Of a stretch of 16,716 bases of DNA, positions 6,840-15,214 are shown piece after piece. Numbering within the stretch: the first letter of the stretch is position 1; each line of letters opens with the position of its first letter. The notes under the pieces were generated by a model. The model searched no databases and had not been told where the DNA came from. It saw nothing but the letters and a program-made list of their open reading frames with translations. Origin of the DNA: Sedimentisphaerales bacterium. Lineage in GTDB: Bacteria; Planctomycetota; Phycisphaerae; Sedimentisphaerales; SG8-4. Made by a program: the position numbers and the translations under genes. The stretch is from positions 1-16,716 of the forward strand of contig JAFGCA010000769.1 of the NCBI GenBank assembly GCA_016932895.1, read 5' to 3'.

Positions 6840-8462
6840 ATGATGCGAAAGTCGAAAGCCATGACCGTGGTGCTGCTGATCAGCTTCTGCCTGTCCCTGC
6901 TGGCCGGCCCCCTCTGGGCGGTTTCGCCCGAGAAATTGCGCCCGTTGAAGGACGAAGAAGTCGCGAAGATCAAAGACGCGATGCCGTCGGAGGCAGTGGC
7001 CAAGCCCGCCAAAACGCGCAAGATGCTCGTGTTCTGGCGCTGCGAAGGGTTCTATCACGGGGTGATCCCCGTGGCGAACAAGGCGCTGGAGGTCATGGGC
7101 GAGAAGACCGGGGCGTTTGACGTTACGGTCGTGACCGACGATTACTCGGTGTTCACCGCCGATACGCTCAAGCAGTTCGACATCGTGTGTCTGAACAACA
7201 CGACCGGTCTGAAGTTCGATCCAGCGCAGACGCCGGAGCGCTGCAAGGCCCTGATGGACTTCGTCAAGAGCGGCAAGGGCCTGGTCGGCATCCACGCTGC
7301 CGCGGACAACTTTTACCAGTGGCCCGAGGGGATGGAAATGATGGGCAACAAGTTTACCGGCCATCCCTGGGGCGGTGGCGGCACCTGGGCCATCAAGATC
7401 GATGAGCCCGATCATCCGCTGACCGCGCCGTTCAAGGGCAAAGGGTTCAAGGTCAAAGATGAGATTTATCGTACGGACCCGCCCCTGTACACGCGCGACA
7501 AGCAGTTCGTCCTGATGAGTCTCGATATGAGCGATCCGACGACGAAGGCCAAGGCCGAGAAGCCCGACGACGCCGATATCGGCATCACGTGGGTCAAGAA
7601 GTGGGGCAAGGGCCGCGTCTTCTATTGTTCGCTCGGACACAACAACGAGATCTTCTGGACCCCGGCCATTCTGGAACACTATCTGCGGGGGATTCAGTTC
7701 GTAGCCGGCGACTTTGACATAGAGACCGAACCGAAAGCATCAGTAAAGGGATCAAACATGGAGCAACAACTGGAGAAAGTCAAAACGTATGATTACGGCC
7801 AGAGCCGTGCGGCGTTGACGGAGCTGAGCGATCATATCCGCCAGGCATATGGCAAGCCGGCCGAGTTGAAGACGATCGAGAAGGCGCTTCTCGGTGTCCT
7901 CAAGTCGGACGCGAAGTACGCGGGCAAGCAGTATGTCTGCCGCGAGCTCAGCATCATTGGCACGGAGCAGTCGGTGCCGGTGCTGGCTTCGATGCTCCCC
8001 GACGAGAAGTATTCGGACATGGCCCGCTACGCCCTGGAGCGCATTCCCGGCGACGCTGCGGACGAGGCGCTGCTGGCGGCGCTGGCGAAGGCCGACGGCA
8101 AGCCGAAGATCGGGATCGTCAACACGCTGGGCGAGCGTGGCTGTCGCAAGGCCGCCCCGGCCGTCGGCGAGCTGACGGGGGCTTCGGACAAGCTGCTGGC
8201 CGGCGCCGCGATCAGCGCGCTGGGCAAGATCGGCGGCCCCGATGCCATGAAGGCCCTGGCCAAGGCCAAGGACAGCACCTCCGGCAGCTTGCAGATGGTG
8301 GTGTACGATGCGTACCTCAAGTGCGCCGACCAGCTTGCGGCTGAAGGCAAGAAGGTGGACGCTCTGAAGATCTACCGTGATCTGAACAAGGCCGGCGTCC
8401 CGCAGTTGGTGCGTACCGCCGCCCTGAGGGGCATGGTCAAGGCTGCCGGAGGCGGCAAGTAG
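6840..8462 (+). CDS. Secreted ThuA-like domain fused to HEAT-like repeats
   Basis: A 540-residue exported protein. A Sec signal peptide (hydrophobic 9-22, likely cleavage after LWA at 25-27) precedes a ThuA-like domain of glutamine-amidotransferase-like fold at about 60-290. Marks of the family are KMLVFWRCEGFYH (61-73), GLVGIHAAADNF (148-159), GHPWGGGGTW (174-183), DHPLTAPF (191-198) and GKGRVFYCSLGH (256-267). ThuA-type proteins belong to trehalose/sucrose 3-keto-sugar catabolism in rhizobia and recur beside DUF1080 genes in planctomycetes. Residues 340-535 are short alpha-helical HEAT-like repeats (for example SVPVLASMLPDE, AAISALGKIGGPDAMKAL), likely a binding scaffold. ATG 6840 lies 7 nt after AAAGGAG, so it is preferred to the adjacent ATG 6843. 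The linker contains M307 with its own Shine-Dalgarno-like sequence, so the HEAT half may also be made alone. Enzymatic activity is unproven. Confidence 0.85.
   Translation: MMRKSKAMTVVLLISFCLSLLAGPLWAVSPEKLRPLKDEEVAKIKDAMPSEAVAKPAKTRKMLVFWRCEGFYHGVIPVANKALEVMGEKTGAFDVTVVTDDYSVFTADTLKQFDIVCLNNTTGLKFDPAQTPERCKALMDFVKSGKGLVGIHAAADNFYQWPEGMEMMGNKFTGHPWGGGGTWAIKIDEPDHPLTAPFKGKGFKVKDEIYRTDPPLYTRDKQFVLMSLDMSDPTTKAKAEKPDDADIGITWVKKWGKGRVFYCSLGHNNEIFWTPAILEHYLRGIQFVAGDFDIETEPKASVKGSNMEQQLEKVKTYDYGQSRAALTELSDHIRQAYGKPAELKTIEKALLGVLKSDAKYAGKQYVCRELSIIGTEQSVPVLASMLPDEKYSDMARYALERIPGDAADEALLAALAKADGKPKIGIVNTLGERGCRKAAPAVGELTGASDKLLAGAAISALGKIGGPDAMKALAKAKDSTSGSLQMVVYDAYLKCADQLAAEGKKVDALKIYRDLNKAGVPQLVRTAALRGMVKAAGGGK
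7745..7760 (+). promoter_or_regulatory. Internal ribosome-binding site and ATG at the ThuA/HEAT boundary
   Basis: AAAGGG (7745-7750) stands 7 nt before an in-frame ATG at 7758 (M307), exactly where the ThuA-like domain ends and the HEAT-like part begins. It may be a remnant of two fused genes or a working internal start that would yield a 234-residue HEAT protein without a signal peptide. Confidence 0.35.
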
Positions 8463-8492
8463 TTTCTGAACCACGACGCGCACCGTTCGAAC

Positions 8493-8515
8493 GCCGCCCC
8501 CTTGTCCGGGGCGGC
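8493..8515 (+). other. Intercistronic GC-rich hairpin
   Basis: GCCGCCCC (8493-8500) and GGGGCGGC (8508-8515) form a perfect 8-bp stem around CTTGTCC, within the 113-nt gap between the two HEAT-repeat genes. No U-tract follows. The rest of the gap shows only the TTAGGA ribosome-binding site (8562-8567) of the next gene. Confidence 0.55.
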
Positions 8516-8575
8516 ATCGGGCCTGCGTGTGCGGTTCGATGTGAGCTGTTTTGATCTCAAGTTAGGATTGTACAT

Positions 8576-10441
8576 ATGATTCGTCACGCCAAGAGATTCT
8601 GTTCGTTGTTGCTGATGGTGTTTGTCGCAGGTCTGCTGGGCGCCGTTGCACCGGCGCCGGCCGATGAGGGCGACCAGGAGATCATCAACATGGTGATCGA
8701 GGCGCTCAAGAGCGACGACCCCGGAATGCAGACGGGGGCGATCGCCATCGTGCGGGACATCCCCGGTGCGGCGGTGACGCAGGCGCTGGCCCAGGAGCTG
8801 CCGAAGCTCTCGGCGACGGCCCAGGTGCAGTTGCTCTCGGCTCTGGCCGATCGCGGGGACGCCGCGGCGTTGCCGGCGGTGGTTCAGGCGACCCAGGCGG
8901 AGAACGAATCGGTTCGCGTGGCGGCTCTGAAGGCCGTCGGCCAGTTGGGAAATGCCTCGAGCGTGCCCATGCTGGCCGAGCGGGCCTCGGGCACCCAGGG
9001 CGGTGAGCAGAAGGCGGCTCGCGAGAGTCTCTATCGGCTGCGCGGCCCGGAGATCGATGCGGCGGTCTTGAAGGTGTTGCCTTCGGCCGAGGCCAAGACG
9101 AAGGTGGAGCTGATTCGCGCCGTCGGCGAGCGCAACATTACCTCAGGCGTCGAGATCCTGCTCAAGACCGCCAAAGAGGAAGATCGCAAGACGCGTTCGG
9201 AGTCGTTCAAGATCCTGCGCGTAGTGGCCGGGCCGGACGACCTGCCGGCGCTGGTGAATCTCTCCCTGAACCTGGCCGCCAAATCGGACCGCACCGAGGC
9301 CGAGAAGATGATCGCGGCGGTCGCGCACAAGATCGAGGACGAGACCCGCCAGGCCGCGGCGGTCCTGGCCGTCATGCCCAACGTCAAGGACGTGGAGAAT
9401 CGGGCGTCCTTGCTTCGCGTGCTCGGCCGGATCGGCGACAGCAGCGCCCTGCCGATGCTGCGGACCGCGCTCAACAGTCGCGAAGCCGAGATTCAGGACG
9501 CCGCCATTCGGGCCCTTTCGGATTGGCCCACGTCTGAACCGGTGCCCGATCTGTTGAAGGTGGCGCAGAATTCGGAGAATCGCGTGCATCGGGTCCTGGC
9601 CCTGCGCGGGTTCGTACGCCTGCTCGGTCTGGCAAGCGACCGGCCCGAGAAAGAGACCGCGGAGCTGTATAAGAAGGCGATGGACCTGGCGCCGAACGCG
9701 CTGGAGAAAAAGCGCGTGCTTTCGGGGCTGGGGGATACGAAGTCGCTGGCCGCCCTGGAGATGGCCGGAGCGTACCTCGACGATCTCACCCTTCACCTGG
9801 AAGCCGAGATGGCGGCGGTCAAAGTCGCTCAGGGGATTTACGGCAGCTACGCGCCGCAGTGCAGCGCGGTCCTGCAGAAGGTTATCAAGGTCACGCAGAA
9901 CGATACCCTCCGCGGCCAGGCGCAGGAGGTCATCAAGCAGATCCAGCGTTTCGACGACTACATCACCGCCTGGAAGGTCAGCGGTCCGTACACGCAGGCC
10001 GACGCCGACGGCGCGGCGCTGTTCGATGTGGCTTTCGCTCCCGAGAAGGAAGGGGCCCAGGCTCAGTGGCGCATCATGACGGCCGGCACCAGCCAGGACC
10101 GGCCCTGGCTGCTGGAGTTCGACAAGGACAAGGCCCTGGCCGGCAACAATCGCGTGGCCTATCTGAGCACGAAGGTGTTTTCGCCGAAAGAGCAGAAGGC
10201 GCAGCTCGAGATGGGCAGCGACGACGGCATCAAGGTCTGGCTCAACGGCGCGGTGGTGCATGCCAACAATGCCACGCGTCCGACGGCGCCGGGCCAGGAC
10301 AAAGTCGAGGTGACGCTCAAGGAAGGCTGGAATCCCTTATTGGTGAAGGTGACCCAGGGCGGGGGCGAATGGTCTACGTGCGTTCGTCTGCGCCAGAGCG
10401 ACGGGAACAAGATCGAAGGTCTCAAGGTCAACGCCGAATAG
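8576..10441 (+). CDS. Exported HEAT-repeat protein with C-terminal beta-rich glycan-binding-like module
   Basis: A 621-residue protein that is probably a binding or scaffold subunit. A Sec signal peptide (hydrophobic 10-25, likely cleavage after PAPA at 26-29) is followed by about ten HEAT-like helical repeats over 35-455, such as SVRVAALKAVGQLGNASSVP (112-131) and LLRVLGRIGDSSALPMLRTA (279-298). Residues 463-605 form a different, beta-rich module: AWKVSGPY, ALFDVAFAPEK, then VAYLSTKVFSP, GSDDGIKVWLNGAVVHANN and WNPLLVKVTQG. The GSDDG-KVWLNG signature is common in planctomycete secreted carbohydrate proteins and resembles PA14 or sialate-O-acetylesterase-associated sandwiches. The same module, with its halves swapped, lies inside the next gene, which suggests both proteins bind the same ligand or each other. 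I see no catalytic motif and no CxxCH haem site. TTAGGA lies 8 nt before the ATG. Confidence 0.85.
   Translation: MIRHAKRFCSLLLMVFVAGLLGAVAPAPADEGDQEIINMVIEALKSDDPGMQTGAIAIVRDIPGAAVTQALAQELPKLSATAQVQLLSALADRGDAAALPAVVQATQAENESVRVAALKAVGQLGNASSVPMLAERASGTQGGEQKAARESLYRLRGPEIDAAVLKVLPSAEAKTKVELIRAVGERNITSGVEILLKTAKEEDRKTRSESFKILRVVAGPDDLPALVNLSLNLAAKSDRTEAEKMIAAVAHKIEDETRQAAAVLAVMPNVKDVENRASLLRVLGRIGDSSALPMLRTALNSREAEIQDAAIRALSDWPTSEPVPDLLKVAQNSENRVHRVLALRGFVRLLGLASDRPEKETAELYKKAMDLAPNALEKKRVLSGLGDTKSLAALEMAGAYLDDLTLHLEAEMAAVKVAQGIYGSYAPQCSAVLQKVIKVTQNDTLRGQAQEVIKQIQRFDDYITAWKVSGPYTQADADGAALFDVAFAPEKEGAQAQWRIMTAGTSQDRPWLLEFDKDKALAGNNRVAYLSTKVFSPKEQKAQLEMGSDDGIKVWLNGAVVHANNATRPTAPGQDKVEVTLKEGWNPLLVKVTQGGGEWSTCVRLRQSDGNKIEGLKVNAE
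9962..10390 (+). repeat. Beta-rich module, order A then B (copy 1)
   Basis: This segment encodes half A (WKVSGPY...LFDVAFAPEK) and then half B (VAYL...SP...DDGIKVWLNG...HANN...GQDKVEVTLK) at the end of the HEAT protein. Half B shares 19 identical bases with the copy in the next gene (10230-10248 against 11150-11168), so the two are homologous at the DNA level. Confidence 0.8.
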
Positions 10442-10494
10442 AACATGGAATGTCGTCCGATGAGCCCCGACGACGTGGTGACGGAGAAATGCGT

Positions 10495-12078
10495 ATGAAA
10501 AGCATAGTTTCTTTGGAAGCGCGACAATCGCTGATCCCGGTTGTGCTTCTTGCACTGACGGTGTCACTGTTCTCCGTGGCCGGGGCGGCTCCGGCGGACC
10601 CCCTGATGGGCGACTGGCAGGGCCGGTGGGAGCTCGTCGACGCCTACGAGTCGGGCTCGCTGGCAGCCGAGGTCATCGCTTTGGGAGAGGGTCGCTACCG
10701 GGCCCGTCTTCTCGAAGGCTTCGCCATGACGGTGCGTCCTTTCGCGGTCCTCGAAGGGCGGTTGCAGGACGGAGAGGTGGAGTTTGCCGGGCCGATCGAT
10801 CCGGATACAACGGACCTGTACGGCAAAATGGAAGCGACTCTGGTCAACGGCAAATTCGCGGGTCGCTTCGAGGGCGAGACCTCCGGTGGAGAACGGGTGA
10901 AAGGCGAATTCTCGTTGGAGAAGACCGTTCGCCGTTCGCCGACGCTGGGCGCCAAACCGCCCGCCGGCGCGATCGTGCTTTTCGACGGCACCAACTTCGA
11001 CGAGTGGGCCAGTCTGGGCGGTCGCAAGGGCTTGATCAACATTGCCGAAGTCCTCGGCAGCACGGAAAATGCGGTTGCCTATTTGCGGGCGAAGATCTGG
11101 TCGCCGCGGGAACGGTCCGCGACCCTTCAATTAGGCACCGACGACGGCGTCAAGGTCTGGCTCAACGGAGCGATCGTACACGCCAACAACGCTTTGCGCG
11201 GGGTGACGCCGGGGCAGGACAAGGTCGATGTCACTCTCAAGCAGGGCAGCAACGAGCTGATGCTGAAGGTCACCAACGGCGGCGGGGACTGGGGCGCCAT
11301 CGTGCGCGTGGTGGACCGGAACAACAAGCCGCTGCGGAACCTCCGGGAAGTGTCGCCGCAGTTTCCCTCGAACACGGGTTCGGATGAGTATCTCAGGAAG
11401 AACAACGGCGTGCTGACCCAGTGGCAGGTCGCCGGCCCGTACCAGCAGGGCGGCAAGGGGCCCGAGGCGCTTTTCGACGTCGCGTTCGCGCCGGAGAAAA
11501 GCTCGGGCGGGGAACTCGGCTGGAAGTGGTTCAACGCCAACGATCCCGACGACAAACGTGTCAAATGGCGGATTGTTGACGGCGCGATGGAGGCCAAGGC
11601 GGGAACCGGCTCGATCGTGACGAAGAGAAAATTCAAGGATTTCAAACTGCACATTGAGTTTCGCACTCCGTTCATGCCCGAGGCCCGTGGCCAGGCCCGC
11701 GGCAACAGCGGGGTGTATCTTCAGGGACGCTACGAGGTGCAGGTGCTCGACAGCTACGGGCTCGAAAGCAAAGACAACGAGTGCGGCGGCATCTACAAGG
11801 TCGGGGCCCCGCTGGTGAATATGTGTCTGCCGCCCGGGCAGTGGCAGACGTACGATATGACGTTCCGCGCCCCGCGTTTCAACGCCGGCGGCGACAAGAC
11901 CGGCAACGCGGTCGTCACGGTCATGCACAACGGGGTGGCGATTCACGACGAGCGCCCGATCCCCGGCCCCACCGGCGGCGCGCTGGACAACAACGCCGCC
12001 GAGCCGGGCGGCATCTACCTGCAGGACCACGGCAATCCGGTGCAGTTTCGCAACATCTGGATCGTCGAATTGAACTGA
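10495..12078 (+). CDS. Exported DUF1080 (PF06439, 3-keto-disaccharide hydrolase family) protein with an inserted module
   Basis: A predicted secreted hydrolase of 3-keto-glycosides, the bond-breaking step of the proposed pathway, with 527 residues. GGAG at 10483-10486 is 8 nt from ATG 10495 but only 2 nt from ATG 10489, so 10495 is chosen. A signal peptide (hydrophobic 13-30) precedes a lipocalin-like region at 38-145. DUF1080 starts with AIVLFDGTNFDEWASLGG (159-176), but its next strand, VKWRIVDGAMEAKAGTGSIV, begins only at 356. The family otherwise continues intact: FKDFKLHIEFRTPFMPEARG (380-399), NSGVYLQGRYEVQVLDSYG (404-422), CGGIYKVGAP (430-439), GPTGGALDNN and GGIYLQDHGNPVQFRNIWIV. The intervening 180 or so residues hold the module of the HEAT protein as B (178-275) then A (306-345), the reverse order. 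There is no frameshift or stop. Confidence 0.9.
   Translation: MKSIVSLEARQSLIPVVLLALTVSLFSVAGAAPADPLMGDWQGRWELVDAYESGSLAAEVIALGEGRYRARLLEGFAMTVRPFAVLEGRLQDGEVEFAGPIDPDTTDLYGKMEATLVNGKFAGRFEGETSGGERVKGEFSLEKTVRRSPTLGAKPPAGAIVLFDGTNFDEWASLGGRKGLINIAEVLGSTENAVAYLRAKIWSPRERSATLQLGTDDGVKVWLNGAIVHANNALRGVTPGQDKVDVTLKQGSNELMLKVTNGGGDWGAIVRVVDRNNKPLRNLREVSPQFPSNTGSDEYLRKNNGVLTQWQVAGPYQQGGKGPEALFDVAFAPEKSSGGELGWKWFNANDPDDKRVKWRIVDGAMEAKAGTGSIVTKRKFKDFKLHIEFRTPFMPEARGQARGNSGVYLQGRYEVQVLDSYGLESKDNECGGIYKVGAPLVNMCLPPGQWQTYDMTFRAPRFNAGGDKTGNAVVTVMHNGVAIHDERPIPGPTGGALDNNAAEPGGIYLQDHGNPVQFRNIWIVELN
11026..11529 (+). repeat. Beta-rich module, order B then A, inserted in DUF1080 (copy 2)
   Basis: Half B (VAYLRAKIWSP, GTDDGVKVWLNGAIVHANN, GQDKVDVTLK) now precedes half A (WQVAGPYQQGG, ALFDVAFAPEK). 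A linker of about 30 residues (PLRNLREVSPQFPSNTGSDE at 279-298) joins them. Relative to 9962-10390 the order is circularly permuted, and the whole unit interrupts the DUF1080 domain. Confidence 0.75.
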
Positions 12079-12090
12079 GAGATCCTTTGT

Positions 12091-12125
12091 TTGCCGGCGT
12101 ATCGAAGCATGCCTTCGCCCGGCAA
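12091..12125 (+). other. Two-part intercistronic hairpin
   Basis: TTGCCGG (12091-12097) pairs with CCGGCAA (12119-12125), and inside it CGAAG (12103-12107) pairs with CTTCG (12113-12117). It starts 12 nt after the DUF1080 stop and could be a weak terminator or processing site, without a U-tract. The rest of the 154-nt gap (12079-12232) holds two further small inverted repeats, ATGACG/CGTCAT (12136-12141, 12153-12158) and GGGAC/GTCCC (12146-12150, 12175-12179). I find no convincing promoter there. Confidence 0.5.
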
Positions 12126-12232
12126 TGGAAACGATATGACGTAGAGGGACATCGTCATGAATAAAAGATAGAAGGTCCCGGATTGGAATAAGGGTCGATT
12201 TTTCATTCACCCAAAGTTAAGGAACCAGGCTC

Positions 12233-13609
12233 ATGTCGAACATTACGCGTCGTGAATTTGTGAAACGCAGCGTTGCGGTGGGAACTGCAAGTATCGCTTT
12301 CCCGCGCCTCATCCGGGCGCAGGGGCTCAACGAGAAACTCCAGGTTGGTTTTATCGCCGTGGGCGGTCGGGCCGGGGCCCATACGGGCGCCGCGCATGGA
12401 GAAGGCTGTCAGTGTGTGGCCTTTGCCGAGGTCGACAAGACCCGGTGGGGCGGCGTCCACGGCAAGGAGGGCTGGGAGCAGGCGGCTGGGTATACGGACT
12501 GGCGGAAGGTCTTCGAGAACCACGGCAAGGACCTCGACGTGGTCTTCGTGGCGACGCCGGACCACACGCATTTCGCCCCCTCGATGACGGCGGTTTCCAT
12601 GGGCATCCATTGTTACACCGAGAAGCCGCTGACCTGGTCGGTGCGCGAGGCGCAACTGCTGGCCAAAGCCTACGCCAAGAATCCCAAGGTCGTCACTCAG
12701 ATGGGCAACCAGGGCCACGCCGGCAACGGCTGGCGCCAGGCGTATGAATACGTCAAGGCCGGCGCCGTCGGCGAAATCACCGAATTCCATACCTGGACGA
12801 ATCGTCCGGTTTGGCCACAGGGTGGCGATCGTCCGGAAGGCTCAGATCCGGTGCCCGCGACGCTCGACTGGGATGCCTGGATCGGCCCGGCGGCTATGCG
12901 TCCGTACAAGAAGGACGTCTACCATTCGTTCAAGTGGCGGGGCTTCGTCGATTTCGGCTCCGGCGCGCTGGGCGACATGGCCTGCCACACCACCGACGGG
13001 ATCTACTCGATCATGGATCCGGGCTATGCCGCGACGGCTGAGCCGTACATCATGACCGGACCCGTCACGGATATGTGGCCGGCCGGCATGATCGTTAAGA
13101 GCACCTATCGCGCCAAGAACGGTCGCCGCGGCTTCAAGACCTTCTGGTACGAGGGCAACGACGGCACCGGCCGGCCGCTCATGCCCGAGCCCCCCGAGGA
13201 ACTCAACAGCAGAGGCCGCCCGATGAATCTGCCCAGAACCGGCAATCTGATCTACGGTACCAAGGGCAAGATGCTGGTGGAAGGCGACTACTGGGAACGC
13301 GTGCGGTTGCTCCCCCTGGAGCGGCAACGCGAGTTTGGCGAACCGGCGAAACTGCTCGAACGTTCGCCCGGCCATCACAAGGAGTTCTTCATGGCCTGCC
13401 GGGGCGAGAAGCCGCGCGAGTTCAGCCAGTCCAACTTCGGCTACGCCGGTCCCATGACCGCCAACATTCAGCTCGGCAATCTCTGCGCCCGCGCAGGCAA
13501 GAAGCTCGAACTGAACGAAGCCGGCGAGATCACCAACGATCCGAAGATCAACGAGCTGGCCTGGCGCGAGCCGCGCGACGGCTGGGGCGCGTTGGAAACG
13601 AACGTGTAG
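12233..13609 (+). CDS. Tat-exported Gfo/Idh/MocA oxidoreductase, subfamily B (copy 1)
   Basis: A predicted extracytoplasmic sugar oxidoreductase of 458 residues, the most divergent of the second set. The Tat signal is TRREFVKRS (5-13) with a short hydrophobic stretch ending LIRAQG. The dinucleotide loop GFIAVGGRAG (39-48) has alanines (A42, A47) in place of two glycines of GxGxxG. EKPL carries K131. Subfamily B marks are RPVWPQG (191-197), FGSGALGDMACHTTD (241-255, with H252 as likely catalytic histidine) and RSPGHHKEF (377-385). It lacks the HHxDIAxWGLG and RPMRSPW motifs of the upstream trio. AAGGA at 12219-12223 lies 9 nt before the ATG. It follows the DUF1080 gene after a 154-nt gap with hairpins. 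Family and export are firm; substrate is unknown. Confidence 0.9.
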   Translation: MSNITRREFVKRSVAVGTASIAFPRLIRAQGLNEKLQVGFIAVGGRAGAHTGAAHGEGCQCVAFAEVDKTRWGGVHGKEGWEQAAGYTDWRKVFENHGKDLDVVFVATPDHTHFAPSMTAVSMGIHCYTEKPLTWSVREAQLLAKAYAKNPKVVTQMGNQGHAGNGWRQAYEYVKAGAVGEITEFHTWTNRPVWPQGGDRPEGSDPVPATLDWDAWIGPAAMRPYKKDVYHSFKWRGFVDFGSGALGDMACHTTDGIYSIMDPGYAATAEPYIMTGPVTDMWPAGMIVKSTYRAKNGRRGFKTFWYEGNDGTGRPLMPEPPEELNSRGRPMNLPRTGNLIYGTKGKMLVEGDYWERVRLLPLERQREFGEPAKLLERSPGHHKEFFMACRGEKPREFSQSNFGYAGPMTANIQLGNLCARAGKKLELNEAGEITNDPKINELAWREPRDGWGALETNV

Positions 13610-13633
13610 GTAAGTCGCTGACTTGAGGATAGG

Positions 13634-13664
13634 GGGCCTGCACCCGAGGCATGGGTGCAGGCCC
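13634..13664 (+). other. Intercistronic 12-bp perfect hairpin (GGGCCTGCA type)
   Basis: GGGCCTGCACCC (13634-13645) and GGGTGCAGGCCC (13653-13664) pair perfectly around GAGGCAT, 24 nt after the preceding stop. There is no U-tract. The arms share GGGCCTGCA/TGCAGGCCC with the hairpin before the last gene. The rest of the gap (13665-13770) has only a small CGCCA/TGGCG stem and the ribosome-binding site GAGAGG (13756-13761). Confidence 0.65.
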
Positions 13665-13770
13665 ATCCCAAGAAGAAACCGGTTGATACGGCCCCCGAAT
13701 TGCCCCGAGGCGACGCCAAGGGTGGCGCCGTGAAGGGCGCAGTGATAGTTCGTCTGAGAGGTACCTGCTT

Positions 13771-15135
<1,365 letters not shown>

Positions 15136-15153
15136 CGTGCGCGAGAAGCGCGG

Positions 15154-15192
15154 GTATGCATACAGGGCCTGCAGGGTGACCAATGCAGGCCC
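15154..15192 (+). other. Palindrome plus GGGCCTGCA hairpin before the last gene
   Basis: GTATGCATAC (15154-15163) is a perfect 10-bp palindrome. Directly after it, GGGCCTGCA (15165-15173) pairs with TGCAGGCCC (15184-15192) around a 10-nt loop. The arms match the core of the hairpin at 13634-13664. No U-tract follows, and the next ribosome-binding site AAGGAG is at 15200-15205. Confidence 0.55.
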
Positions 15193-15214
15193 CGTTTCCA
15201 AGGAGATCTATAGC

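Noticed and set aside
5463..7679. 738-residue open frame on the - strand
   Set aside because: It lies antisense to a clear dehydrogenase gene and the ThuA domain, is rich in R, H, D and V as expected of a GC-rich shadow frame, and shows no family motif.
9859..10494. Upstream extension of the DUF1080 gene
   Set aside because: It overlaps the HEAT gene out of frame, is low-complexity, and would bury the signal peptide. The Shine-Dalgarno supports 10495.
12157..12171. Four-codon leader peptide (MNKR)
   Set aside because: It is too short to judge and has no regulatory codon run or following terminator/antiterminator pair.
13634..13664. Strong rho-independent terminator
   Set aside because: The stem is excellent, but no U-rich run follows it. 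The same is true of the other gap hairpins.
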